Shown here: positions 5,241 through 11,771 of the stretch, in pieces
How the letters are laid out: each line of letters opens with the position of its first letter
Numbering within the stretch: the stretch's first letter is position 1
NCBI GenBank assembly: GCA_964458125.1
Contig: CAYWHE010000128.1
Coordinates: 1 to 11,771 of the forward strand
Source: CAYWHE01 sp964458125
GTDB taxonomy: Bacteria; Bacteroidota; Bacteroidia; AKYH767-A; OLB10
Direction of reading: 5' to 3'
DNA: 11,771 bases
Notes under the pieces: generated by a model
The model's input: the letters and a program-made list of their open reading frames with translations, nothing else
What the model was told of the DNA's origin: nothing
The model's database searches: none
Position numbers and translations under genes: made by a program

Positions 5241-7652
5241 ATGAAGACACCAATCATCCTGCTGACCATCCTGGTTTTGGGCCTTTCAGCACGTGTGTCA
5301 GCCCAGCAGGAATGGGCCAGGGTACCCTCACCGCTCGATACCCTGAATGGATATTACGCCTACAACCTGAGAATAAATAAACACGGTGATCTTTATGTGT
5401 TTATAAAATCAGCGAAAACCGATATTCTTCTCCGTCAAAACGGGGTCTGGCAAAAGTTGAATATACCGGATTCGATCGCGCTGAACAGCAGTATTTTATT
5501 TGATACTTCAGGCGCTGCCTGGTTTATGGATTTGAAAACAAACCTGTACAGACATGACGGAACAAACCTGACGGCTTTTATCAATCCCAATCCCTTAAAC
5601 GATTACACCGGTTTTGGCAAACTCTCCATGGCACCCGATCAATCCATCTGGGGGCTTTATTACCTGCTGGATACGCTGACGATGGACAACACCACCTACT
5701 TTGTGCACTTCAGCAACGGCGCCTGGACGGAATTTAACCTGGTCAATGCCAACATTCCGCTTCAACGAATCAACCTGATCCAGGCGGATTCAAACCGGCT
5801 CTGGATGTCGGCTTATTACAGTTACCAATCCGATACGTTATTTTATTACCTGCAGGCGGGTCTTGTTTACCCGGTTACACGGCAGGATGTAGGCGCTCAA
5901 CCCCAATCGCAGGTCAACAACTTCGACATCAACACGATTATTCTGGATGATAACGGCCGGCTGAATATGATTTGTCAGGACAATTATAAAGCTCATGATT
6001 TTATATTTGACGGCAGCGCCTGGCATGAACGAGATCTGTACATTCCACAGGGCGCCAACAATACCATCAACAATCTTCACCTGGATTCGCTGAACAGGAT
6101 GATTTTTGATATCAACGACGGCATGTACCGGAGTCTCTATATCAATAATCTGCCTGTTGGTTTTGATGGCTTTTCCCCTCACTCCAACAACGGATTTCCC
6201 CTCGGGAACTACATCGCCTGGGACATGGACCCGGAAGACCGCATCTGGGCCATTGAGGACATTATTACCCCGATTTTGTACCGTTTTGATCCGAACGGCT
6301 TCAACCAGGTTTCCGGCCAGGTATTTTACGACCTGAACAATGACGGAATGCTGAATACCACTGAACCGGGGATACCCGATCAGCTGCTGACGATAAGCCC
6401 GGGTCCGCTTTACAATTTTACCCGTCAGGAGGGTTATGCAATCAACCTGTTTGATACGAGCGGCAATTATTCCATTTCGGTGGCTACACCACCTTACTGG
6501 CAGATCACGACCGTGCCCCCGGTGCAGAATTTTTCACAGTCTTCGGCTTTTGAAATAACCGACAGCGTTAATTTCGGTTTCTATCCCACACAATTCATTC
6601 AGGACCTTCAGCTAACCGGCTGCCTGCATGGCACCCGACCGGGCGATACCGGCCTGCAGTGGATATTGTGGAAGAATAACGGAACCACCCTGGCAGGACC
6701 CGATACGTTAACGCTGACGCTGGATTCAAATCTGCATTTTACCGGTAGTAATCCTTCGCCGGCGATGGTAAACGGGCCGGTTATTCAATGGGTGTATCCG
6801 GTGCTGACGCCCTTTGCCACCGGCCTAATTCAGTTACAATACACCGTGGATTCGCTGGCCGTCATGGGCGATTCGGTTCTGAACAGCATTGAAATCTCAC
6901 CTGTTGGTATGGATGCAACCCCTGGAAATAATGTGGTTGCAGTGAGCGACATCATCCGGGGATCCTTTGATCCGAATGAAAAATCGGTGACCCCCTCCGG
7001 AACGGGAATCCAGGGGTACATTTCACCGTTTGAGGAACTCACCTATACCATTTATTTTCAAAATACCGGCAATGATACGGCTCTGCAAATAACAGTTTTT
7101 GATATCCTGAATGAAAACCTGGATGTTTCAACTTTGAAGTTTAACGGCAGCAGCCATGCCTGCAACTGGTTTTTGGATTTTAACCGGCAGCTCATTTTTC
7201 GCTTTCCGTCCATCAACCTGCCGGACAGCAACACCAACGAGGTCATGAGTCACGGTTTCGTATCCTTCACCATACGACCCAAACCCGGAATACCGGATCA
7301 AACGGTCATCACCAACTCAGCCGGAATTGTATTTGACTTCAACGCACCCGTGCTGACCAACCAGGTCCTCAATACAATTCAGCTGGTTTTAGGCGAAGAG
7401 GCACCGGAACCGGGTCGTAACGGGATTCGTGTTTCTCCGAATCCGGCGGGAGATCAGATCCGGATTCACTGGAATTCCGCGGACCCGTTTTTCAGACTGG
7501 AACTGATGGATATTACCGGAAAAGTGCTGGCAGCGGAAAAAGCCTTCCTGAATAACCGGTCCCTGAATACCGGCAGCCTCGTACCCGGCGTCTACCTGAT
7601 CCGGGTCAGCAGCGGCCTGCAGGTTTCATTCACCCGTTTTGTAAAACAATAA
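5241..7652 (+). CDS. secreted multidomain protein with T9SS type A sorting domain
   Basis: An 803-residue exported protein. Residues 1-21 form a signal peptide ending VSA before QQEW. Residues about 23-350 contain irregular W/Y-rich strands with recurring D-x-x-x-x-I-W or D-x-x-x-R-I-W units, suggesting a beta-propeller like the two-component-regulator propeller type. Residues 357-440 start with VSGQVFYDLNNDGML, a SdrD/Cna-B-like beta-sandwich with a calcium-type D-x-N-x-D-G loop. Residues about 465-570 look like a DUF11/CARDB-like sandwich. Residues 574-715, from GSFDPNEKSV to IVFDFNAPVLTN, form the conserved Bacteroidota domain often placed just before T9SS tails. Residues 727-803 are the sorting domain (VSPNP at 731-735, LVPGVYLIRV near the end). 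No catalytic motif is visible. It is probably an adhesin or scaffold on the cell surface. The ATG at 5241 is fixed by the signal peptide. Confidence 0.87.
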   Translation: MKTPIILLTILVLGLSARVSAQQEWARVPSPLDTLNGYYAYNLRINKHGDLYVFIKSAKTDILLRQNGVWQKLNIPDSIALNSSILFDTSGAAWFMDLKTNLYRHDGTNLTAFINPNPLNDYTGFGKLSMAPDQSIWGLYYLLDTLTMDNTTYFVHFSNGAWTEFNLVNANIPLQRINLIQADSNRLWMSAYYSYQSDTLFYYLQAGLVYPVTRQDVGAQPQSQVNNFDINTIILDDNGRLNMICQDNYKAHDFIFDGSAWHERDLYIPQGANNTINNLHLDSLNRMIFDINDGMYRSLYINNLPVGFDGFSPHSNNGFPLGNYIAWDMDPEDRIWAIEDIITPILYRFDPNGFNQVSGQVFYDLNNDGMLNTTEPGIPDQLLTISPGPLYNFTRQEGYAINLFDTSGNYSISVATPPYWQITTVPPVQNFSQSSAFEITDSVNFGFYPTQFIQDLQLTGCLHGTRPGDTGLQWILWKNNGTTLAGPDTLTLTLDSNLHFTGSNPSPAMVNGPVIQWVYPVLTPFATGLIQLQYTVDSLAVMGDSVLNSIEISPVGMDATPGNNVVAVSDIIRGSFDPNEKSVTPSGTGIQGYISPFEELTYTIYFQNTGNDTALQITVFDILNENLDVSTLKFNGSSHACNWFLDFNRQLIFRFPSINLPDSNTNEVMSHGFVSFTIRPKPGIPDQTVITNSAGIVFDFNAPVLTNQVLNTIQLVLGEEAPEPGRNGIRVSPNPAGDQIRIHWNSADPFFRLELMDITGKVLAAEKAFLNNRSLNTGSLVPGVYLIRVSSGLQVSFTRFVKQ

Positions 7653-7658
7653 GACGAT

Positions 7659-7682
7659 GGCCGGGGAAAATTATTTCCGGCC
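7659..7682. terminator. hairpin between convergent gene ends, possible bidirectional terminator
   Basis: GGCC plus GGAAA (7659-7662 and 7665-7669, two G bulged between them) can pair with TTTCC plus GGCC (7674-7682), closing a four-base loop. The loop and the stem base beside it contain the TAA stop of the minus-strand glycosyltransferase gene (7673-7671). The plus-strand stop is at 7650-7652. Only 18 bp separate the two genes. Neither side has a clear T run, so termination efficiency is uncertain. Confidence 0.42.
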
Positions 7683-8789
7683 GGTGAGTTCATCAAAATA
7701 CCGGATATAATTCCCCTGCTGGGACAGCACCGAGTATTTATCCAGCACGGTTTGCCGGGCCGCTTTTCCGATCCGCGACCGGAGTTCAGGGTCTTCCACC
7801 AGGGCCGATATTTTTCCCACCCATTCCTCCCGGTCCACGGCCAGGAAGCCGTTGACGGAATCGGCAATGATCTCCTCGTTGACGCCCACCGGCGACATCA
7901 GGGCCGGGATTTCCAGGGCCATGTACTGCAGGCCTTTTAAACCGCACTTGCCTTTCGACCACTCGTCATCGGGCAGGGGCATAATGCCGATGTCCATGGA
8001 GGAAAGCTCCCTGATTTCATCAGTTTTGTTCCAGGCCAGCCCCTGAATGCCAAGGTCGGTGTTCCGGTATGTTTTATCCCCGATGACCTTGATGGAAATG
8101 CGTTCCCCGTATTTTTTTCTGAGGTCGGTGAGAAAAGGCAACGCGTATTCAAAATGCTTGATCGTGGTGATGCTGCCGCTCCAGCCGATGCAAACGGCCG
8201 CTTCCTTTTTGGGAACGGGCGCCGGCTTGTATTCTTCCGTATCGATGGTGGTGGGCACGATCCGTATGTTGTGGTTGTACCGGGCCGCATACTCCGCCAG
8301 GTAAGCGTTTCCGGCAAATACCATATCGGCCAGTGCGATGATGCCAGCCGTTTTTTCCGGCTTCTTCAGCCAGGCGAATTTTTTATTGGCTTCCGACACG
8401 TCCTGGTGCCAGATGGCATCGTCAAAATCAAAAATCACTTTGGCCCCGGATCGTGACAGCAGCTTTTCAAACAGCACCGTTCCCGTCATAAAGGCTTCCC
8501 GCTGAATGAAAATAATGTCGTACCGGTTGGCCTTCAGCACATCGCGAAGGCGAATCACCATGCTCTTGAGGAAAATATAAAATTTGGTGTGGATGTTCCC
8601 CGGATTATAAAAAACCAGGTCGTCCCTGGCCGAAATCAAAAAAGAAAAATCACAGCGGTAACCATGGGCCTGCAGGTAGTCAAAGTATTGTTCAAACCGG
8701 AAACGCTGGCTGGGAGAACGGTCGGGACGATGGGCTGCAAGAAAGAGTACCTTTTTCAAGGGAACACCGGATTCATCTGATTGTTTCAA
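7671..8789 (-). CDS. glycosyltransferase, GT4 / family 1 type (GT-B fold)
   Basis: A protein of up to 372 residues resembling the glycosyltransferases of Bacteroidota polysaccharide loci. The N-terminal Rossmann half begins KKVLFLAAHRPDRSPSQRFR (12-31) and contains FDFDDAIW (120-127). The C-terminal half contains CIGWSGS, a predicted nucleotide-sugar site around KGKCGLKGLQYMALEIPAL and GVNEEII, and a late helix. It probably moves a sugar from a nucleotide donor to a lipid-linked or polysaccharide acceptor at the inner membrane face. No ATG lies in frame before the conserved N-terminus. The longest frame starts with TTG at 8789, and an in-frame TGA lies at 8816-8814. A second TTG at 8759 would give MKKVLFLAAHRPD, which looks like the usual family start and may be the true one. 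It is divergent from the dehydratase gene, so both may serve one surface polysaccharide pathway. Confidence 0.88.
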   Translation of the reverse strand: MKQSDESGVPLKKVLFLAAHRPDRSPSQRFRFEQYFDYLQAHGYRCDFSFLISARDDLVFYNPGNIHTKFYIFLKSMVIRLRDVLKANRYDIIFIQREAFMTGTVLFEKLLSRSGAKVIFDFDDAIWHQDVSEANKKFAWLKKPEKTAGIIALADMVFAGNAYLAEYAARYNHNIRIVPTTIDTEEYKPAPVPKKEAAVCIGWSGSITTIKHFEYALPFLTDLRKKYGERISIKVIGDKTYRNTDLGIQGLAWNKTDEIRELSSMDIGIMPLPDDEWSKGKCGLKGLQYMALEIPALMSPVGVNEEIIADSVNGFLAVDREEWVGKISALVEDPELRSRIGKAARQTVLDKYSVLSQQGNYIRYFDELTGRK

Positions 8790-8839
8790 TACTGAAAATG
8801 GGGATACGCCGTTTCAAAGGGTCACCGCCCAAAGGAGTG

Positions 8840-8847
8840 CAAATTTA
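8840..8847 (-). promoter_or_regulatory. candidate -7 promoter element for the glycosyltransferase gene
   Basis: The minus strand reads TAAATTTG, an exact TAnnTTTG match. Transcription would start near 8833, leaving about 44 bases to the TTG at 8789 or 74 to the TTG at 8759. No TTTG is found at the -33 position. The element overlaps the possible -33 region of the divergent plus-strand promoter. Confidence 0.42.
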
Positions 8848-8877
8848 AAAAGAGTTCGGTAAAAAATTGTACTTTTG
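8844..8877 (+). promoter_or_regulatory. candidate promoter of the dehydratase gene
   Basis: TACTTTTG (8870-8877) matches TAnnTTTG exactly. TTTA at 8844-8847, 22 bases upstream, is a weak -33 candidate. Transcription near 8884 would leave a leader of about 117 bases before the ATG at 9001. That leader holds a small GC hairpin (CCGG at 8897-8900 and 8905-8908 around AAAA) and no obvious gene. Confidence 0.5.
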
Positions 8878-9000
8878 TTATGGATAAGACCCCATGCCGG
8901 AAAACCGGAACTTAGTAACAGGCTATATGACAATTCATTACGGTTGAATCGCCTCCCCCACTACCCCGCCGGAAACCCGTATCCCCTGAGCCATAACTAA

Positions 9001-10905
9001 ATGAACCTGACCGCCAAGAACACCCCGCGCTGGATCGTCTTCCTGCTCGACCTGGGGATCTGCATGTTTTCCTATTACCTGTCCTACCTGCTGCGGTTCA
9101 ATTTCAACGTTCCGGTTATCGAGACCCTCAATTTCTATTACGAAATTCCTGTCGTCATCGGGGTGCGGGTCCTGTCCTTTTATTTTTTCCGGACCTATTC
9201 GGGCATCATCCGGTACACGAGCACCCGGGACGCCCAGCGTATTTTTTACACCATCGCCGCCGGGGCCGTTACCTTCGCCGTCATCAACCTCATCACGTTC
9301 AGGCTATGGGAAACCTATGTCGTTCCTTTTTCCATCATCATCATCGATGCCATCTCCTGCGTATTCTTCCTGACCTCGTTCCGCCTGCTGGTTAAAATCG
9401 TGTACATGGAACTGAAGAATCCCTCCAACCTGAAAACCAACGTCATCATTTACGGAGCGGGCGAAGCCGGGGTCATCACCAAGCGGACCCTGGACCGGGA
9501 CGCCGGCACCAAGTACAAGGTGCTGGCATTTGTGGATGACCAGCCCAAGAAGTGGGGCAAGAAACTGGAAGGGGTAACCATATATCCGGCCGCGAAGGAG
9601 CTGGAAGAGCTGCTCCGCGACAACAAGGTCGGCCACCTGATTATCGCCATACAGAACCTGCCGTCCGACCGCAAGCAGGATGTGGTGGAGATCTGCCTGA
9701 AATACAACACCAAGGTGCTGAATGTTCCGCCGGTTAAAAGCTGGATCAACGGGGAGCTGAGTTTCAAACAGATCAAGAAAATCCGCATCGAGGACCTGCT
9801 GGAACGGGAACCCATACAGTTAGACGTGGACATCATAAAAAACGAAATCACGGGCAAAAAGATCCTCATCACCGGTGCGGCCGGTTCCATCGGCAGCGAG
9901 CTGGTGCGGCAGGTGCTGCCGTTTAACCCGAGCAAAATCATCATGCTCGATTATGCCGAGTCGCCCCTGTACGAACTGGAACTGGAGATCCAGGACCTGA
10001 GCACGGTCTGCGATGTGGAACCGGTCATCGGCGACATCCGCAACATCGAACGCATGCGCAACGTGTTCGCCACCTTCACCCCCGACTTTGTTTTTCACGC
10101 CGCCGCCTACAAGCACGTGCCCATGATGGAACACAACCCCTCCGAATCCATCCTCACGAATGTTTACGGCACCAAAATCATCGCCGACCTGGCGGTGGAA
10201 TACAGCGTTAAGAAGTTCGTGATGATTTCCACCGACAAAGCCGTGAACCCCACCAACATCATGGGAGCCACGAAAAGGATCGCCGAAATTTATACCCAGT
10301 CGCTGAACAAGACCTCTTCCAGGACCAACGGTACGCGCTTCATCACCACCCGCTTCGGCAACGTGCTGGGATCGAACGGCTCGGTGATTCCGCGCTTCCG
10401 GAAACAGATCGAGGAAGGCAAAACCATCACGGTCACCCATCCCGAAATCACCCGGTATTTCATGACCATCTCCGAAGCCTGCCAGCTGGTACTCGAAGCC
10501 GGGGCCATGGGAAAAGGCGGGGAGATCTTTATTTTCGACATGGGCAAATCGGTGCGCATTGCCGACCTGGCCAAGAAAATGGTCAAGCTGTCGGGACTGG
10601 AACTGGGCAAGGATGTACAATTGGTTTATACCGGGCTCCGACCGGGTGAAAAATTATACGAAGAACTGCTTAACGACCAGGAAAACACCATTCCCACCCA
10701 TCACAAAAAAATCATGATCGCCAAGGTGAAGGAATATGATTTTCCCCTCATCAGCAACGAAATTTCCGACCTGGTCAACCTGTTCAGCAAGCAGGACAAT
10801 GAAGCCATCGTCCGCAAAATGAAACAGATCGTACCGGAATACATCAGTAACAATTCCGTATACGAACGGCTGGACAAGGAGATGCTGGCGGGGCTGAGGG
10901 GGTGA
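9001..10905 (+). CDS. membrane-bound UDP-N-acetylhexosamine 4,6-dehydratase (CapD/WbpM/FlaA1-like)
   Basis: A 634-residue nucleoside-diphosphate-sugar dehydratase of the long membrane type. Four membrane segments lie in the first 135 residues (about 12-34, 50-64, 81-100 and 106-135). A first Rossmann domain follows with YGAGEAG (151-157). A second, catalytic short-chain dehydrogenase domain has TGAAGSIGSE (291-300) for NAD(P) binding, HAAAYKHVPMME, and STDKAVNPTNIMGATK (410-425). Met421 and Lys425 replace the usual Tyr-x-x-x-Lys, the Ser/Met/Lys arrangement known for WbpM-type enzymes. The reaction is conversion of UDP-GlcNAc, or a related sugar, to the 4-keto-6-deoxy form, feeding deoxy-amino sugars into capsule, O-antigen or glycoprotein glycans. 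Length is normal for the long form. The ATG at 9001 follows an in-frame TAA closely. It is divergent from the glycosyltransferase and followed by a terminator, so it seems monocistronic. The exact sugar product is not determined. Confidence 0.95.
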   Translation: MNLTAKNTPRWIVFLLDLGICMFSYYLSYLLRFNFNVPVIETLNFYYEIPVVIGVRVLSFYFFRTYSGIIRYTSTRDAQRIFYTIAAGAVTFAVINLITFRLWETYVVPFSIIIIDAISCVFFLTSFRLLVKIVYMELKNPSNLKTNVIIYGAGEAGVITKRTLDRDAGTKYKVLAFVDDQPKKWGKKLEGVTIYPAAKELEELLRDNKVGHLIIAIQNLPSDRKQDVVEICLKYNTKVLNVPPVKSWINGELSFKQIKKIRIEDLLEREPIQLDVDIIKNEITGKKILITGAAGSIGSELVRQVLPFNPSKIIMLDYAESPLYELELEIQDLSTVCDVEPVIGDIRNIERMRNVFATFTPDFVFHAAAYKHVPMMEHNPSESILTNVYGTKIIADLAVEYSVKKFVMISTDKAVNPTNIMGATKRIAEIYTQSLNKTSSRTNGTRFITTRFGNVLGSNGSVIPRFRKQIEEGKTITVTHPEITRYFMTISEACQLVLEAGAMGKGGEIFIFDMGKSVRIADLAKKMVKLSGLELGKDVQLVYTGLRPGEKLYEELLNDQENTIPTHHKKIMIAKVKEYDFPLISNEISDLVNLFSKQDNEAIVRKMKQIVPEYISNNSVYERLDKEMLAGLRG

Positions 10906-10948
10906 ATGCCATAAAGGCATATAAACGACTTATGCATCGTTTTTTTTT
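10906..10948 (+). terminator. intrinsic terminator after the dehydratase gene
   Basis: Directly after the stop codon, ATGCC/GGCAT (10906-10910, 10916-10920) can form a small stem. It is followed by AAACGA (10923-10928) pairing with TCGTTT (10937-10942) around an eight-base loop and a run of nine T (10940-10948). The second hairpin plus T run is a standard Rho-independent signal on the plus strand. Confidence 0.68.
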
Positions 10949-11177
10949 CCGCCATTTTTTGTCCAGGCATCAGGAACATAAAACATTGCCCAATTTCCCT
11001 TATTGCTGAGGATTAGAAAACAGGCAGCCGGTGTTTCATCGAACCACCTGTCCCGCTATTCAGTCGCCTCCAACGCATCACCCACCCGGCTCCTTACTAT
11101 CGGGTTTAGGTTATTGGCGGCTGTGCTGGTAAGTGGCTTTTAATAATCTACGCTCAGCATAAAAATCTTCCCGACGG
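10949..11177. other. non-coding stretch before the recombinase
   Basis: About 230 bases between the dehydratase terminator and the recombinase promoter region hold no open frame with recognisable protein features. One imperfect long-range inverted repeat is seen: AGCCGGTG at 11026-11033 against CACCCGGCT at 11083-11091, with one extra C on the right arm. No tRNA or clear attachment site is visible. A recombination site could lie here but cannot be shown without a second copy. Confidence 0.35.
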
Positions 11178-11203
11178 TATAGTTTTTAAAAAGGATAACT
11201 ATA
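11178..11203 (+). repeat. inverted repeat overlapping the recombinase promoter
   Basis: TATAGTT (11178-11184) and AACTATA (11197-11203) are perfect 7-bp inverted repeats with a 12-base AT-rich spacer. The right arm shares four bases with the -7 box at 11200-11207. This is the geometry of an operator, though an RNA or recombinase arm-site role cannot be excluded. Confidence 0.45.
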
Positions 11204-11207
11204 TTTG
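11200..11207 (+). promoter_or_regulatory. candidate -7 promoter element for the recombinase gene
   Basis: TATATTTG matches TAnnTTTG exactly. It would start transcription near 11214, leaving about 44 bases to the ATG at 11258. No clear -33 TTTG is present at the usual distance. Confidence 0.48.
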
Positions 11208-11257
11208 TCTTCATTCGGGTGAAATTTTCAACCCACCACCCTTTAAAATTTTTAATC

Positions 11258-11771
11258 ATGAACGGAAAACAAATCCAGGAGTTGCTCCTGTCTAAGGGTA
11301 TCACCCCGGAAAGCATTGTACATCGGGGCGAGAAACGCATCTGCCTGCGCTTCGAAATTAATTTTGCATGGACAGAGGCGGTTAAGCAGGTGCCGGGAAG
11401 GCGGTGGTCGAAATCGTTACGTTCCTGGCATATTCCCCATGACAGTGCAGGGTTAATAGTGCTCATCACTGCCTTGAAGGAGCAGGAGGGGATGGTACTG
11501 CTGCCGGTGAGCCGTGAACCGATACCAGCAGTAGAGCGGGATGAGGGGCTTGAGCCGGAAAAAGCAGTTACAGGGGCCATTCCGGCAACATCCGCAGAAA
11601 AGTACCCACCGGCCATCATGGAGCAGATCATCCGTTTTAAGGATTTCCTGCAGGCACAGCGGTACAGTGAAAACACCATTCGAAGCTACTCCGAAGGGTT
11701 AAAAATATTTCTGACCAGGCATTGGCCCAAGCAGGCACATGAAATTACGGATGAAGACACCATTCAGTTTT
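11258..11771 (+). CDS. tyrosine-type site-specific recombinase/integrase, N-terminal part (3' truncated by window)
   Basis: An open frame of 171 codons runs from ATG at 11258 past the window edge with no stop. Residues about 1-65 form a small N-terminal domain with INFAWTEAVKQVPGRRW (34-50) and RSWHIPHD (55-62), a pattern I recall from other Bacteroidota integrases. Residues about 66-115 are an acidic, Pro/Ala-rich linker. Residues 117 onward (IMEQIIRFKDFLQAQRYSEN at 120-139, then TIRSYSEGLKIFL) form the SAM-like core-binding domain that clamps DNA in XerC/XerD and phage integrases. The catalytic domain with its R-H-R-Y residues would lie beyond the window, so intactness is unknown. The ATG is preceded by an AT-rich leader and a -7 box. 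It stands alone after a strong terminator and probably marks the edge of an integrated element or an integron-like system. The family call rests on the core-binding segment. Confidence 0.85.
   Translation, partial: MNGKQIQELLLSKGITPESIVHRGEKRICLRFEINFAWTEAVKQVPGRRWSKSLRSWHIPHDSAGLIVLITALKEQEGMVLLPVSREPIPAVERDEGLEPEKAVTGAIPATSAEKYPPAIMEQIIRFKDFLQAQRYSENTIRSYSEGLKIFLTRHWPKQAHEITDEDTIQF

Noticed and set aside
5038..5244. 68-codon plus-strand frame (TTG start) overlapping the start of the T9SS protein gene by four bases
   Set aside because: The ATGA overlap is suggestive of coupling, but composition is unlike a real protein, no ribosome entry signal or domain is seen, and it covers the likely leader region.
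8880..8915. 11-codon frame in the dehydratase leader
   Set aside because: Too short, starts at or before the predicted transcription start, and lacks attenuator features.
9820..10620. 266-codon minus-strand open frame
   Set aside because: It is antisense to the catalytic domain of the dehydratase, with no protein signature of its own.
11140..11679. 179-codon minus-strand open frame over the recombinase start
   Set aside because: The plus-strand frame has a recognisable core-binding domain and promoter; the minus frame is Ser/Arg/Cys-rich antisense noise.
1..11771. CRISPR array, tRNA, rRNA or insertion sequence
   Set aside because: No regularly spaced repeats, cloverleaf-like segment, rRNA stretch or transposase motif was found on reading both strands; the only mobile-type gene is the recombinase at the right edge.

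Overview
The window looks like chromosomal DNA from a member of the Bacteroidota. Two predicted secreted proteins end in type IX secretion (T9SS) sorting domains. Start codons lack Shine-Dalgarno sequences and sit behind A/T-rich leaders. Several intergenic regions carry the Bacteroidota-type -7 promoter element TAnnTTTG. The ten genes I recognise belong to families common in that phylum. I cannot name a genus from the sequence.

Layout. Positions 1-113 hold the last 36 codons of a T9SS cargo protein (+). Then come five minus-strand genes, read from right to left. gcvT (4943-3861), comB (3835-3092) and a secreted zinc-dependent phospholipase C/S1-P1-type hydrolase (3079-2063) are spaced 25 and 12 bp apart and look like one transcript. 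After a 244-bp gap with a terminator-like hairpin and a new -7 box, a half-size TauE/SafE (TSUP) permease (1818-1438) and an M20 amidohydrolase (1424-234) form a second tight pair. A 297-bp divergent intergenic region precedes an 803-residue T9SS-secreted multidomain protein (5241-7652, +). That gene converges on a family-4-like glycosyltransferase (8789-7671, -), and a hairpin spans the two stop codons. The glycosyltransferase is divergent from a membrane-bound UDP-sugar 4,6-dehydratase of the CapD/WbpM type (9001-10905, +). The dehydratase ends in a good intrinsic terminator. A further 310 bp of apparently non-coding DNA leads to the start of a tyrosine recombinase (11258 to the window edge, +), cut off inside its core-binding domain.

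Function. The left part is mostly metabolism: glycine cleavage, sulfolactate phosphate hydrolysis and N-acyl amino acid or peptide hydrolysis, plus a secreted hydrolase and a small anion permease. The glycosyltransferase and dehydratase suggest one end of a surface polysaccharide locus. The recombinase marks the likely edge of a mobile or accessory segment lying mostly outside the window.

I found no CRISPR array, tRNA or rRNA, and no clear sign of an undescribed system inside the window. The best leads are a perfect inverted repeat overlapping the recombinase promoter, the comB/TSUP neighbourhood, and possible regulatory hairpins in 5' leaders. All similarity statements come from motif recognition; no search was run.
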